Source: Paenibacillus_E sp964253085
GTDB taxonomy: Bacteria > Bacillota > Bacilli > Paenibacillales > NBRC-103111
Reading direction: 5' to 3'
NCBI RefSeq assembly: GCF_964253085.1
Contig: NZ_CAXUQH020000001.1
Span: 1,240,001 to 1,304,000 of the forward strand
Length of the DNA stretch: 64,000 nt
Of the stretch, positions 45,470 to 53,663 are shown piece after piece (within the stretch, counting starts at the first letter, position 1; each line of letters begins with the position of its first letter). The notes beneath the pieces are model-generated. The model searched no databases. It saw only the letters and a list, made by a program, of their open reading frames with translations, and was not told the DNA's origin. The position numbers and the translations under genes were made by a program.

Positions 45470-45732
45470 ATGATGATAAATTGGAACCAGAGATTTGCTC
45501 GCAAGGCAGTCAAAGTTGATGCCTACATGCTTGCGGCACAAATCGAACAATACGGCGGGGAAGAATGATTAATAATGCCTTGGAAAAATGTGATATGCTC
45601 ATTGTTAACGGAGGGGTGGGTGTCCACACGATCGATATATAAAAGGAAGTGATACCAGCGGGTTCCAAAGGAATTGCAGACGGCCAACAAGTAGAGGTTA
45701 TTCCTCTTCCCTATGAAATTACCATGTACTGA
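45470..45732 (+). pseudogene. Decayed gene between the FNR promoter and moaA (possibly moeA-like)
   Basis: A properly spaced ribosome site (GGAAAGGA, 45456-45463) precedes ATG 45470, but the frame stops after 32 codons at 45566-45568. Further downstream, other frames carry CDMLIVNGGVGVHTIDI (about 45588-45642) and GSKGIADGQQVEVIPLP, ending at TGA 45730-45732. The first recalls the xDxxixxGGVSVG loop of MoeA and the second a MoeA-like C-terminal kGxxVEV strand. This is a weak, partial match; the N-terminal 32 residues do not look like MoeA. What is firm is that a promoter and start site survive in front of broken coding sequence. No other gene fits 45274-45744. Confidence 0.45.
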
Positions 45733-45744
45733 GAGAGGCAAAAT

Positions 45745-46773
45745 ATGGAAAATCCTGCTAAGCAAGTTCCTACAATGAGAGACGCCCTTCAAAGACCGCT
45801 TCGCGATTTACGCATTTCGGTAACGGATCGCTGCAATTTCCGCTGCCGATATTGTATGCCTGAAGAGGTGTTTGGTCCCAATTATCGGTTTCTTCCGCAA
45901 GAAAAACTGCTTAGCCTTCAAGAATTAGAGCGGTTAACGCGAATATTTGTTTCTCTAGGCGTAGAGAAAGTACGGATTACAGGCGGTGAACCGCTCTTAA
46001 ACAAAGATGTTTGCGAAATCATTGCTCGAATTCGCCAAATAGAAGGCGTCAAAGATATTGCCGTTACAACCAATGGTTCATTATTGAAACTTAAGGCGAA
46101 AGAGCTAAGAGACTCTGGGCTAGAGCGGATTACTGTAAGCCTGGATAGTTTGGATGATGAGCGATTTGGTGCTATGAACGGGAGAGGATTTTCGGCAAAA
46201 GGAGTGCTGGAAGGCATCGATGCCGCAGCTTCGGCGGGATTATCGGTGAAGGTAAATATGGTCGTGCAAAAGGGGGTTAATGATCAGGATATTGTTCCAA
46301 TGGCCAAATACTTCCGAGAGCGCGGACACATTTTGAGATTTGTTGAGTTTATGGACGTTGGGAATAGTAACGGATGGAATTTAAAGCACGTCGTTCCTAG
46401 TCAAGAGATTATCGATATGATTCATAAAGAGTTTCCGTTGGAACAGGTGGAATCGAATTATAAGGGCGAGGTTGCGACGCGCTATCGTTATCTGGATTCT
46501 CAGACAGAGATCGGTTTGATCTCATCTGTAACGCAGGCATTTTGCAGCACTTGTACGCGAGCTCGGTTATCTGCAGAAGGGCATTTGTATACATGTTTGT
46601 TTGCTTCAAACAAAACAGACCTGCTAAGTGTGATCAGGGACGGTGCAAGCGATGATGAGGTAAGATCAGTAATCAAACAAGTTTGGGGTGAGCGTCAGGA
46701 TCGTTATTCCGAAACGAGACTAGCACACACGACTCCCGTACATAAGGTTGAAATGTCTCATATCGGCGGTTAG
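45745..46773 (+). CDS. moaA: GTP 3',8-cyclase (molybdenum cofactor biosynthesis protein A)
   Basis: A 342-residue radical-SAM enzyme that starts molybdopterin synthesis from GTP. The N-terminal cluster is CNFRCRYCMPEEVF (CxxxCxxC), with ITGGEPLL following. The second, C-terminal cluster is FCSTCTRARLSAEGHLYTCL, and the protein ends in the conserved double glycine (HIGG). The start is ATG 45745 after GAGAGAGGC. It supplies cofactor for the molybdoenzyme at 50205. Its FNR promoter lies about 310 bp upstream, in front of the decayed gene. Confidence 0.96.
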   Translation: MENPAKQVPTMRDALQRPLRDLRISVTDRCNFRCRYCMPEEVFGPNYRFLPQEKLLSLQELERLTRIFVSLGVEKVRITGGEPLLNKDVCEIIARIRQIEGVKDIAVTTNGSLLKLKAKELRDSGLERITVSLDSLDDERFGAMNGRGFSAKGVLEGIDAAASAGLSVKVNMVVQKGVNDQDIVPMAKYFRERGHILRFVEFMDVGNSNGWNLKHVVPSQEIIDMIHKEFPLEQVESNYKGEVATRYRYLDSQTEIGLISSVTQAFCSTCTRARLSAEGHLYTCLFASNKTDLLSVIRDGASDDEVRSVIKQVWGERQDRYSETRLAHTTPVHKVEMSHIGG

Positions 46774-46816
46774 TGTGATGTATCGCACAGCGAGAGTCCG
46801 CTCGTGAAGCTATACT
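46774..46816 (+). promoter_or_regulatory. FNR promoter for the first hemerythrin gene
   Basis: TGTGA-TGTATC-GCACA (46774-46789, centre 46781.5) and TATACT (46811-46816), exactly 32 bp from centre to centre. The box begins right after the moaA stop. Confidence 0.8.
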
Positions 46817-46861
46817 GAACACAGATATCGAACGAAACGATTACCTTGGGAGGGACTTAGT

Positions 46862-47404
46862 ATGGCGATACATTCCACAGGCTATATCTCGGGGATTGCT
46901 TCTTCAAACCCAGAGGAAATTGCTTTTGCTACCGATCGTTTAATGGTAGAGCATGACAAATTGAGAGAAAAGCTAAGGATACTCGAAACGAGTGCCAAGG
47001 AACTGATACTATTGGACGATTCGGTGAAAGGCATGCAGCTTGTCCAAGAACTCAGGATACAGACCAATCAATTTGTAGATGAAATAAACCAACATTCGGA
47101 ATGGGAGGAACAGGAGTTGTTTCCGTTCCTATTAACCTATTTTCATCATCAACCGGCTCCCTCTATGACGCCTTCTTTCTGGGTATTGGAGAAAGACCAT
47201 CAACTTGGCATGTCGTTTATCCAATCTTTTCAAGAAGCTGTTATTGAGGTAACACCTCTCGTTGTGAAGAAGCAATTAGCCGAGGCGGCAGCGCATCTCT
47301 TACAGGCATGTTTGATATTAAATGACCACTTTACCATGGAAGAACAACTTATTTTTCCACTAACAGAGAAAGTTCTGACAGATTTGGAGTCCTTTTTCTC
47401 ATAG
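46862..47404 (+). CDS. Hemerythrin-like HHE domain protein (paralogue 1)
   Basis: A 180-residue four-helix di-iron protein. Candidate ligands are spread as in hemerythrins: MVEHDKL near residue 30, QHSEWEEQELFPFL near 78-90, LEKDHQLG near 115 and NDHFTMEEQLIFP near 158. Family members bind O2 or NO or repair iron centres. GGGAGGG precedes ATG 46862. It has its own FNR promoter and a similar paralogue directly downstream, and belongs to the nitrosative-stress group with Ric and the truncated haemoglobin. Confidence 0.85.
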   Translation: MAIHSTGYISGIASSNPEEIAFATDRLMVEHDKLREKLRILETSAKELILLDDSVKGMQLVQELRIQTNQFVDEINQHSEWEEQELFPFLLTYFHHQPAPSMTPSFWVLEKDHQLGMSFIQSFQEAVIEVTPLVVKKQLAEAAAHLLQACLILNDHFTMEEQLIFPLTEKVLTDLESFFS

Positions 47405-47409
47405 GAGAT

Positions 47410-47466
47410 GAGCCGAAAACTGCATGATAGAAGGAGGTATGGGTTAGTCTACCATGGCTCTTTTTT
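47410..47466 (+). terminator. Possible terminator after hemerythrin paralogue 1
   Basis: GAGCC (47410-47414) can pair with GGCTC (47456-47460), with ATGG/CCAT inside, followed by TTTTTT. The loop is long, so this is a weak call. Confidence 0.4.
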
Positions 47467-47516
47467 GCATCTAGAAATAAACTATTTTCTTAAAGTCACG
47501 AAATAGCAACAAGAGC

Positions 47517-47559
47517 TGTGATTCTCCTCACAGAGAATGCCGAGAGAAAGGCATACAAT
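47517..47559 (+). promoter_or_regulatory. FNR promoter for the second hemerythrin gene
   Basis: Perfect half sites TGTGA-TTCTCC-TCACA (47517-47532, centre 47524.5) and TACAAT (47554-47559), exactly 32 bp apart. Confidence 0.85.
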
Positions 47560-47590
47560 GTGATTACAGCAATAAGAGGAGGAATCATAT

Positions 47591-48118
47591 ATGGTTATTG
47601 ATCTTGGGATGCCGTTAGACGACGCTCAGACTTCAAGCATTGGGCAGGTTCTGGGGCGGTTAAAGGACGAACATGGTGCGTTAAAAAAAGAGCTTGATCA
47701 TGTCCAAGAAATGACAAGTCATATGGTTGGTGTGCTTGGCACAGACGAATCAAAGCGTTTACTTCAAGAAATTCGAAAGCAAATGGTTACCTTCATGCAG
47801 CAGCTTGAGGCTCATGAACACTGGGAGGAAGTGGAGGTTCTCCCCCTCCTTACCGAGTATGCGAATCAGGGGATGGAGCCCACCTTTCTCACCTCAACTT
47901 GGGTTCTGGAAGAGGATCATAAACAAGCGGAACGGTTTGTTCGCTCATTTCTTGATTATGCAGACCAATGTAAAGGTGCCGACAGTATAAAGCTGAAGAA
48001 AGCGATCACGCTGCTTAGTGTGGCTTGTTCTGTCTTATCCGAGCATCTGATATCCGAAGAGGAGATGGTTTTCCCGATTGCGAATCGAATGCTGGAGCGA
48101 TGTTTACGACAAATCTAA
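47591..48118 (+). CDS. Hemerythrin-like HHE domain protein (paralogue 2)
   Basis: A 175-residue relative of the protein at 46862, with the same ligand layout: DEHGAL, EAHEHWEEVEVLPLL, LEEDHKQAERF and SEHLISEEEMVFP. TGGVLGTDESKRL-like spacing between helices differs from paralogue 1, so the duplication is not recent. GAGGAGG precedes ATG 47591. It has a separate perfect FNR promoter. Di-iron O2/NO binding is likely but untested. Confidence 0.85.
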   Translation: MVIDLGMPLDDAQTSSIGQVLGRLKDEHGALKKELDHVQEMTSHMVGVLGTDESKRLLQEIRKQMVTFMQQLEAHEHWEEVEVLPLLTEYANQGMEPTFLTSTWVLEEDHKQAERFVRSFLDYADQCKGADSIKLKKAITLLSVACSVLSEHLISEEEMVFPIANRMLERCLRQI

Positions 48119-48139
48119 TTGAGAAGTATGTTCAAATAG

Positions 48140-48182
48140 TGTGACGGCTGTCACACAAGCTTGCCTGTCTTTTCGGTATAGT
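48140..48182 (+). promoter_or_regulatory. FNR promoter for ric/scdA
   Basis: GTGTGA-CGGCTG-TCACAC (core 48140-48155, centre 48147.5) and TATAGT (48177-48182), exactly 32 bp apart. Confidence 0.85.
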
Positions 48183-48219
48183 TGATTCAGATCACAGCTG
48201 AACAGGAGGATTTGACAAA

Positions 48220-48900
48220 ATGAACATTCAATTAACCGATCGTGTGGGAGATATTGTGACGGGATATCCCAAGACGGCAGAGGTGTTTAAGGAATACCGC
48301 ATTGATTTCTGCTGCGGAGGCAATAAATCACTCCTTCAAGTCATTCAAGACCAGGATATCGCGGCAGAGGATTTGTTGAAAAGCCTTGCTGAAGCAGCAA
48401 TAGCTCCTAAATCTGACGGCTTGAATTGGAGTGAATTAAGCTCCAGCGAATTAATCGATTATATTATTCGCATCCATCATGGCTATTTGAAAACAGCACT
48501 GCCGCACTTAAGTGAATATGTGAAGAAAGTGGCACGTGTGCATGGGCCACATCATCCTGAACTCCTTCAAGTCGATCAATGGTTTGAAGCATTGAAAAGT
48601 GACATGGAACATCACATGGAGAAAGAAGAAGGAGAAGCATTCCCGGCTGTCATTGATTTTGAGAAAGATCCTACGGATGTGAAAAGAGAACGGCTGCTTA
48701 GAATTCTGGATACACTTGAGCAGGAGCATGAGGGCTCGGGTGATCTGCTTAGACAAATTAGGGAAATCACCAAAAACTACGAGTTGCCAGAGGATGCCTG
48801 CACAACGTTTCAGCTCACTTACTTGAAGCTAGAGGAGTTGGAAGCGGATATGTTCCAGCACATCCATTTGGAGAACAACATTTTATTTAATCGCACCTAG
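48220..48900 (+). CDS. scdA: Iron-sulfur cluster repair protein Ric (ScdA/YtfE family)
   Basis: A 226-residue di-iron protein that restores Fe-S clusters damaged by NO or oxidants. The N-terminal DUF542/ScdA_N domain holds FKEYRIDFCCGGNKSL with the CC pair near residue 31. The C-terminal hemerythrin domain (about 80-225) has RIHHGYLKTALPHL, HGPHHPEL, EHHMEKEEGEAFP, LEQEHEGSG and FQHIHLENNILF. AGGAGG precedes ATG 48220. Its FNR promoter and position before the nitrate reductase fit protection against NO made during nitrate/nitrite reduction. Confidence 0.95.
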   Translation: MNIQLTDRVGDIVTGYPKTAEVFKEYRIDFCCGGNKSLLQVIQDQDIAAEDLLKSLAEAAIAPKSDGLNWSELSSSELIDYIIRIHHGYLKTALPHLSEYVKKVARVHGPHHPELLQVDQWFEALKSDMEHHMEKEEGEAFPAVIDFEKDPTDVKRERLLRILDTLEQEHEGSGDLLRQIREITKNYELPEDACTTFQLTYLKLEELEADMFQHIHLENNILFNRT

Positions 48901-49000
48901 GGGGAAGTGCCTATGTTCAGGCTTCGGCGGTTGCCTGCTTTCCGTATCTTCCCTTTTGTATATGAGCTTAATCGCCCGTGTTTTTACACGCTAAGGCTGC

Positions 49001-49046
49001 GGCTTTCCTCTGGATCCGAAAAGATCTAACGGAGAGCCCTTTTTTT
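49001..49046 (+). terminator. Intrinsic terminator after scdA
   Basis: GGCTTTCC (49001-49008) pairs, with one G·T, with GGAGAGCC (49031-49038); GATC repeats inside can extend the stem; a run of seven T follows. The rest of 48901-49094 shows nothing else. Confidence 0.75.
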
Positions 49047-49094
49047 GTCCAAATAGTGATAACCAAAAAAATGTAACCGAGATCGGGGGTACAC

Positions 49095-49138
49095 AGTGAT
49101 TTTTCTCACAGTGCTGTAGGGCGGTCTCATGTTTTAAT
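49095..49138 (+). promoter_or_regulatory. FNR promoter of the nitrate reductase operon
   Basis: AGTGA-TTTTTC-TCACA (49095-49110, centre 49102.5), with TTTAAT (49133-49138) 33 bp from centre to centre, one base off the spacing seen elsewhere. Confidence 0.75.
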
Positions 49139-49177
49139 ACAACTATAAGAATCACAAGTGAAGGGGCAATGATAATC

Positions 49178-50218
49178 ATGGATCGAGCGTTCGCGTCAAA
49201 ATTCGCCAAATGTGTCTTTCTGGTTGTTTGCGGATTAATTATTCTCATGGGAGTCGGTTCAAGGTTTTTTACACATATTGACTTGGCTTTATATGGGTAT
49301 ATGGTAGGAACCGTAGTTTTCATTTGCGGATTCTTTTATCGCTTTATTGCGTGGGGAGAACGCCCGCCTACGAAAATTATTTTGAAAAAAGGGTTAAAGT
49401 TGTTATTCCGAAAAAGTACGCCTCAGACCACAACAGAGCATCTACTCACGTACCGCTTTATCTGGAATCGCGGATGGTATCGTTGGACCCAGCACGTTCT
49501 ACTTGGTTGGGGCTGCATTTTATCCGCCTTCGTTACGTTCCCGCTTGTGTTCGGTTGGATGTACTTCACGATGGCCGAGAACGGAAGGTACACGGTTGTT
49601 GGTTTCGGGATCGATCTTATGAAGATTAAAGCAGATGGCGCTCTCGGATTTCTGTTCTACAATGCGCTGAATATTACAGCTTTCATGGTAATCGGTGGTG
49701 TTTGTATGGCCTTATATCGCAGGATTAAGAACATGCAGGCTCGTGCGGAACAGACATTTGTCTATGATTTTCTTCCGCTATATATGTTGCTATTCGTAAG
49801 CTTGACTGGGCTGCTGCTCACCTTCTGCAATATAGTCCTTCACGGCTATGGACATCCGGTGGTCACGTTAGTCCACCAATGGTCCGTTATCGTGACGCTG
49901 ATTTATATCCCTTTTGGTAAACTGGCTCACATCCCATTCCGTCCTATGAGCGTGTTTGCCCGAAATTACAGAGAACATTATGCAGAGCAAGAGACGAAAA
50001 GCTGTAAGGTTTGCGGAACAGGTTTTGTTTCTGTCGAGCAATCCAAGGATGTCATCGCTGTACTTAAAGTGAATGAAATTGAATTCAAAACGGAGGAAGG
50101 CTTCCACTTGGCAGAGTTGTGCCTGCCATGCCGCCGAAAATATAGAATGTCCCGATTTACAGGGATACCGACCCACCAGATTCGCGTGAAGGAGGCCAAC
50201 CAAAATGCAAAAGGATAA
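49178..50218 (+). CDS. NarI-like cytochrome b membrane protein with C-terminal cysteine motifs
   Basis: A 346-residue protein with about six membrane helices. The segment VHQWSVIVTLIYIPFGKLAH places two histidines 18 residues apart, ending in KLAHI, like the distal haem ligands of NarI. An earlier histidine pair, also 18 apart, surrounds WYRWTQHVLLGWG. It would pass electrons from quinol to the reductase. The last 70 residues are soluble and carry CKVC and CLPC, a possible zinc ribbon or metal site that NarI lacks. ATG 49178 is preferred over 49169, which lies 2 nt from AAGGGG. It overlaps the catalytic subunit gene by 14 nt. Confidence 0.78.
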   Translation: MDRAFASKFAKCVFLVVCGLIILMGVGSRFFTHIDLALYGYMVGTVVFICGFFYRFIAWGERPPTKIILKKGLKLLFRKSTPQTTTEHLLTYRFIWNRGWYRWTQHVLLGWGCILSAFVTFPLVFGWMYFTMAENGRYTVVGFGIDLMKIKADGALGFLFYNALNITAFMVIGGVCMALYRRIKNMQARAEQTFVYDFLPLYMLLFVSLTGLLLTFCNIVLHGYGHPVVTLVHQWSVIVTLIYIPFGKLAHIPFRPMSVFARNYREHYAEQETKSCKVCGTGFVSVEQSKDVIAVLKVNEIEFKTEEGFHLAELCLPCRRKYRMSRFTGIPTHQIRVKEANQNAKG

Positions 50219-52376
50219 ATTCTTTAAAGTTATCGCGAATAAAACACACCCGAATGAAAAATTGGTTAAAACCCATTGCTCTTATTGCGGTATGCAGTGC
50301 GGGATGAATTTGCGGGTGGATACTTCTTCCAATACCATTATTGGCGTCGAACCGCGCTATGATTGGCCTGTGACGTTAGGCAAGATGTGTCCGAAAGGTG
50401 TGACGGCTTATCAGCAAACGAATCACAATGATCGCCTGCTGCGTCCGTTAATCCGTGACGATGCATCGCTTAAGGGAACGAAGGAAGGCTTCCGCGAAGC
50501 CAGTTGGGAAGAGGCCTATTCGTTGATCGTGCAAAGATTTCAAGAGATGCAAGGCAAGTACGGCAAGGATTCGCTTTCTGTATTCAGCGGTGTGTCGATG
50601 ACCAATGAGAAATGCTATCTGACTGGGAAATTCGCCAGAGTCGCCCTGCAAACACGTTACATTGATTACAATGGCCGATTCTGTATGTCAAGCGCAGCCG
50701 CAGGCTTCCTTCGCAGCTTTGGCGTGGATAGAGGATCAACCTTACCTTGGACCGATCTGCATGAGACGGATTGCTTGTTCATCGCAGGCAGCAATACAGC
50801 CGAGTGCCATCCTACCTCGATGTTCCGAATATGGGAAGTACAGAACCGCGGTGGTTACTTGATTGTAGCAGATCCCCGGGAAACGCCTATCGCCAGGCGG
50901 GCAGACATTCATCTTGATTTACGTCCGGGGACGGACTTGGCGCTTGCCAATTGCATGATTCATCTACTCATTCAAAATAACCACATCGATGCTGAGTTTA
51001 TAGCGAATCACACCAACGGCTTCGAGGAAATGAAAGAGGTTGTGAAAGAATTCACACCTGAGTACACGAGTGAAATAACTGGCGTTGCTCCTGAAAAATT
51101 GATTCGTGCCGCTGAGATTTATGGCAAAGCACCGAACGCCATCGTCATGTTCGCTCGGGGCATTGAACAACAAATTAAAGGGTCTGATAACGTATCAGCC
51201 TACACGAATATGTGCTTGGTGACTGGGAAGATCGGTCGTCCGAAGTCTGGCGTTGCTACTTTTACCGGACAAGGGAATGGTCAAGGCGGAAGAGAGCACG
51301 GACAAAAAGCTGATGCCCTTCCGGGCTACCGCAAAATCACGAATCCGAAGCACGTCGAAGAGGTGTGCAAGGTGTGGGGGATCAAGCCGGAAGAGATGCC
51401 GCAGCCGGGTGTCTCGGCCTATGAAATGTTTGAGCTTATGCAAGAGAAAACGATTCGCGGCTTGTACCTGCTCTGCTCGAATCCAGCTGTCTCGGCGCCG
51501 AATCAGAACTTTGTCCGTGCTGCTTTAAAAAATCTGGACTTCATGGTTTGTGCAGATATTTACTTGTCCGAATCGGCCGAGTTTGCCGATGTCGTACTGC
51601 CTTCCGTCACCTGGTCGGAGGATGAAGGCACAGTAACGAATCTAGAAGGACGGATCATCAAGATTAATAAAGCGCAAGAGCCCGTTGGCGAGTCGAAGCC
51701 TGACTGGTTGATCGAGGTAGAGCTTGCGGAGCGACTAGGCAGAGGACAGTATTTCGGCCATCTGAAGACAGCCAGGGATGTAGCGGATGAATTCCGTTTG
51801 GCCTCCAAAGGCGGATATGCCGACTATTATGGAGCCACTTGGGAGAAGATCGACAAGCAAGACGGTGTGTTCTGGCCATGTAAAAGTGAGGAAGACCCGG
51901 GAACGCCGCATATGTTCCTGGATCACAAGTTCTACCATGCGGACGGCAGAGCGAAGCTATGCGCGCTTCCTTACAGACCGCCGGCCGAAGAGCCTTGTGA
52001 GCAATATCCGCTTCGTCTTACCACAGGTCGAGTTGTTTACCATTACTTGTCCGGAAATCAAACAAGAAGAATTCCTTTCCTTCGGGATATGTGTCTGGAG
52101 CCGTACGTTGAAGTTCATCCGGAAACAGCGGAGCGCTACAATATCGCACATGACGAAGTCATCCGATTGTTTACACGTCGCGGGGAAGCTTTGTATAAAG
52201 TGAAAATTATCGAAGCGATTCGTAAGGATACCGTGTTCGTTCCTTATCATTTCGGCCATGAGCAGTCGATTAATCTGCTAACCATAGCGGCGCTGGACCC
52301 GATGTCACGCATGCCGGAGTTTAAGGCATGCGCAGCACAGATCGCAAAGCAACCAGAGAGGATGAGCATCCGATGA
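50205..52376 (+). CDS. Molybdopterin nitrate reductase, NarB/NasA-like catalytic subunit
   Basis: A 723-residue bis-MGD oxidoreductase. Cys25, 28, 32 and 62 (HCSYCGMQCGM ... GKMCPKG) bind an N-terminal [4Fe-4S] cluster. Cys160 in DYNGRFCMSSAAAG is the expected Mo ligand and matches assimilatory NarB/NasA enzymes rather than NarG. The MGD-binding features include GSNTAECHP, FTGQGNGQGGREHGQKADALPGYR and the C-terminal beta domain LTTGRVVYHYLSGNQTRR. There is no Tat signal, so it should be cytoplasmic. The operon partners (cytochrome b, ferredoxin, Rieske, NarK) point to membrane-linked nitrate reduction. A formate dehydrogenase role is less likely. Confidence 0.85.
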   Translation: MQKDKFFKVIANKTHPNEKLVKTHCSYCGMQCGMNLRVDTSSNTIIGVEPRYDWPVTLGKMCPKGVTAYQQTNHNDRLLRPLIRDDASLKGTKEGFREASWEEAYSLIVQRFQEMQGKYGKDSLSVFSGVSMTNEKCYLTGKFARVALQTRYIDYNGRFCMSSAAAGFLRSFGVDRGSTLPWTDLHETDCLFIAGSNTAECHPTSMFRIWEVQNRGGYLIVADPRETPIARRADIHLDLRPGTDLALANCMIHLLIQNNHIDAEFIANHTNGFEEMKEVVKEFTPEYTSEITGVAPEKLIRAAEIYGKAPNAIVMFARGIEQQIKGSDNVSAYTNMCLVTGKIGRPKSGVATFTGQGNGQGGREHGQKADALPGYRKITNPKHVEEVCKVWGIKPEEMPQPGVSAYEMFELMQEKTIRGLYLLCSNPAVSAPNQNFVRAALKNLDFMVCADIYLSESAEFADVVLPSVTWSEDEGTVTNLEGRIIKINKAQEPVGESKPDWLIEVELAERLGRGQYFGHLKTARDVADEFRLASKGGYADYYGATWEKIDKQDGVFWPCKSEEDPGTPHMFLDHKFYHADGRAKLCALPYRPPAEEPCEQYPLRLTTGRVVYHYLSGNQTRRIPFLRDMCLEPYVEVHPETAERYNIAHDEVIRLFTRRGEALYKVKIIEAIRKDTVFVPYHFGHEQSINLLTIAALDPMSRMPEFKACAAQIAKQPERMSIR

Positions 52377-52936
52377 AACAACATCTATACATTGAAATGG
52401 ATAATTGTATCGGCTGTCGGAGCTGTTTGGCTGCTTGTACACAATGCGGAGGCCACGATGAAAGAAATCGTAATTATGTGTATGATGTGAATCCGCTAGT
52501 CTCCCGCCAAACGATTCCTTTGATGTGCCTTCACTGTGTGAATCCGGCTTGCGCCAGAAGCTGTCCGGCCCAGGCCATTCAGATCACCGAAGACGGCGCA
52601 GTGCTTTCGGCATTGGTAGAGAAATGTATCGGCTGTCAGAATTGTACCATCGCATGCCCGTATGGCATCCCTAAATTCGATGAAGAGCAGAATCTGATGT
52701 ACAAATGTGATCTTTGCTACGATCGGACCAAAGAAGGTATCCCTCCTATGTGTGCATCGGTTTGTCCGACGAATACGCTGCAGTGGTTGACTGAGGATGA
52801 GTTAGCTCAGAAGAAAGCCCAGCATAAGCTAGGAAAATGGACGGCAAGTCATGAGCCATGGGATCCATTAGAAGGAGAAACGAATGTGAAGATTTCCCTT
52901 CCTGGTATTCTGCAAGGAAAACAAAAGTTGTTCTAA
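52373..52936 (+). CDS. Ferredoxin-like electron-transfer subunit with four [4Fe-4S] motifs (DmsB/NrfC type)
   Basis: A 187-residue protein with sixteen cysteines in four groups: CIGCRSCLAAC, CLHCVNPACARSC, CIGCQNCTIAC and CDLCYDRTKEGIPPMC-x3-C. This is the arrangement of DmsB/NrfC/NarH-like subunits that wire a molybdoenzyme to a membrane quinol module. ATG 52373 overlaps the upstream stop (ATGA). The frame's earlier start at 52328 lies inside the catalytic subunit gene. No Tat signal, consistent with a cytoplasmic complex. Confidence 0.9.
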   Translation: MKQHLYIEMDNCIGCRSCLAACTQCGGHDERNRNYVYDVNPLVSRQTIPLMCLHCVNPACARSCPAQAIQITEDGAVLSALVEKCIGCQNCTIACPYGIPKFDEEQNLMYKCDLCYDRTKEGIPPMCASVCPTNTLQWLTEDELAQKKAQHKLGKWTASHEPWDPLEGETNVKISLPGILQGKQKLF

Positions 52937-52960
52937 TCTGCTTGTGATGAGGTGGACTTT

Positions 52961-53485
52961 ATGAAGCAGGACAATAACCATAGTCCTTTTAAAGAAGATA
53001 ACTATACGCACAATATAAGAAAAAATGATGAGAGAAAATTGGATCGCCGAGGCTTTATGAAGACACTGGTTGGTGCAGCAGGCGTGTTCGCTGTATCCAC
53101 GATACCGTGGGGAGCACTCGCCGCGAAAGAACTGACGGGACTAACGAAGAAGTCTTATCCGCAGCTGAAAATTACGGATATCTCCTCGCTGGAGGTAGGA
53201 GATGCAGTCCAGTTCGCTTATCCTGGAGAGCATGATTCCGCACTATTGATTCGCCTTGGCGAGAACGAGTATAAAGCTTATCAAAATGCGTGTACGCACC
53301 TCAAATGTCCCGTATTTTGGAGTAAAGAGAAGGATGAAATGGTCTGTCCTTGCCATCACGGCATTTTCGATGCCAGAACGGGGTCACCAACAGCGGGACC
53401 GCCCAAGAGACCACTGCCAGAAGTTCTTCTGAAGCAAGAGCAAGGCGCGATTTATGCGACAGGAGTGAAACGATATGAAACGTAG
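52961..53485 (+). CDS. Rieske [2Fe-2S] protein with twin-arginine signal
   Basis: A 174-residue Rieske protein. The twin arginines are residues 29-30 in DRRGFMKTLVGAAGVF, followed by a hydrophobic segment, so a Tat-exported membrane-anchored form is expected. Cluster ligands are C111-x-H113 (CTHLKCP) and C129-x2-H132 (CPCHHGIFD). ATG 52961 lies 6 nt after AGGTGG; the GTG at 52952 overlaps that site. In quinol:cytochrome complexes such proteins take electrons from quinol on the outer face. Its place in an operon with a cytoplasmic reductase is unusual. Confidence 0.9.
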   Translation: MKQDNNHSPFKEDNYTHNIRKNDERKLDRRGFMKTLVGAAGVFAVSTIPWGALAAKELTGLTKKSYPQLKITDISSLEVGDAVQFAYPGEHDSALLIRLGENEYKAYQNACTHLKCPVFWSKEKDEMVCPCHHGIFDARTGSPTAGPPKRPLPEVLLKQEQGAIYATGVKRYET

Positions 53486-53663
53486 CTATGTCGGCGTTAT
53501 TTTATTATGCATGGTGTTGTTTCTCTGTATCGTGTTTACTCAAAAGGCCGTGAACGCGTACTATTTCGACCATTACCGTTCGGTTATTATCTATGCTGTG
53601 TTGAATATGTTGTTATTCCCTACTGCTATTATGATCTATCGTCGGGAGCGTGATGTCGAATGA
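53475..53663 (+). CDS. Small two-helix membrane protein of the nitrate operon
   Basis: A 62-residue protein, two hydrophobic helices (about 4-23 and 37-55) ending in RRERDVE. ATG 53475 overlaps the Rieske stop by 11 nt, has GGAG about 9 nt upstream, and its end overlaps narK by 4 nt, so it is tightly built into the operon. I recognise no family. It could stabilise the membrane complex. Confidence 0.72.
   Translation: MKRSYVGVILLCMVLFLCIVFTQKAVNAYYFDHYRSVIIYAVLNMLLFPTAIMIYRRERDVE

Noticed and set aside
49324..49629. A 101-codon frame inside the cytochrome b gene
   Set aside because: It overlaps the cytochrome frame in another phase, has no ribosome site, and no family pattern.
50205..52376. 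Reading the molybdoenzyme as formate dehydrogenase
   Set aside because: The RFCMSSAAAG Mo-site motif, narK, and Nre-like regulators point to nitrate; no selenocysteine site or formate transporter is seen. It is kept as a less likely alternative.
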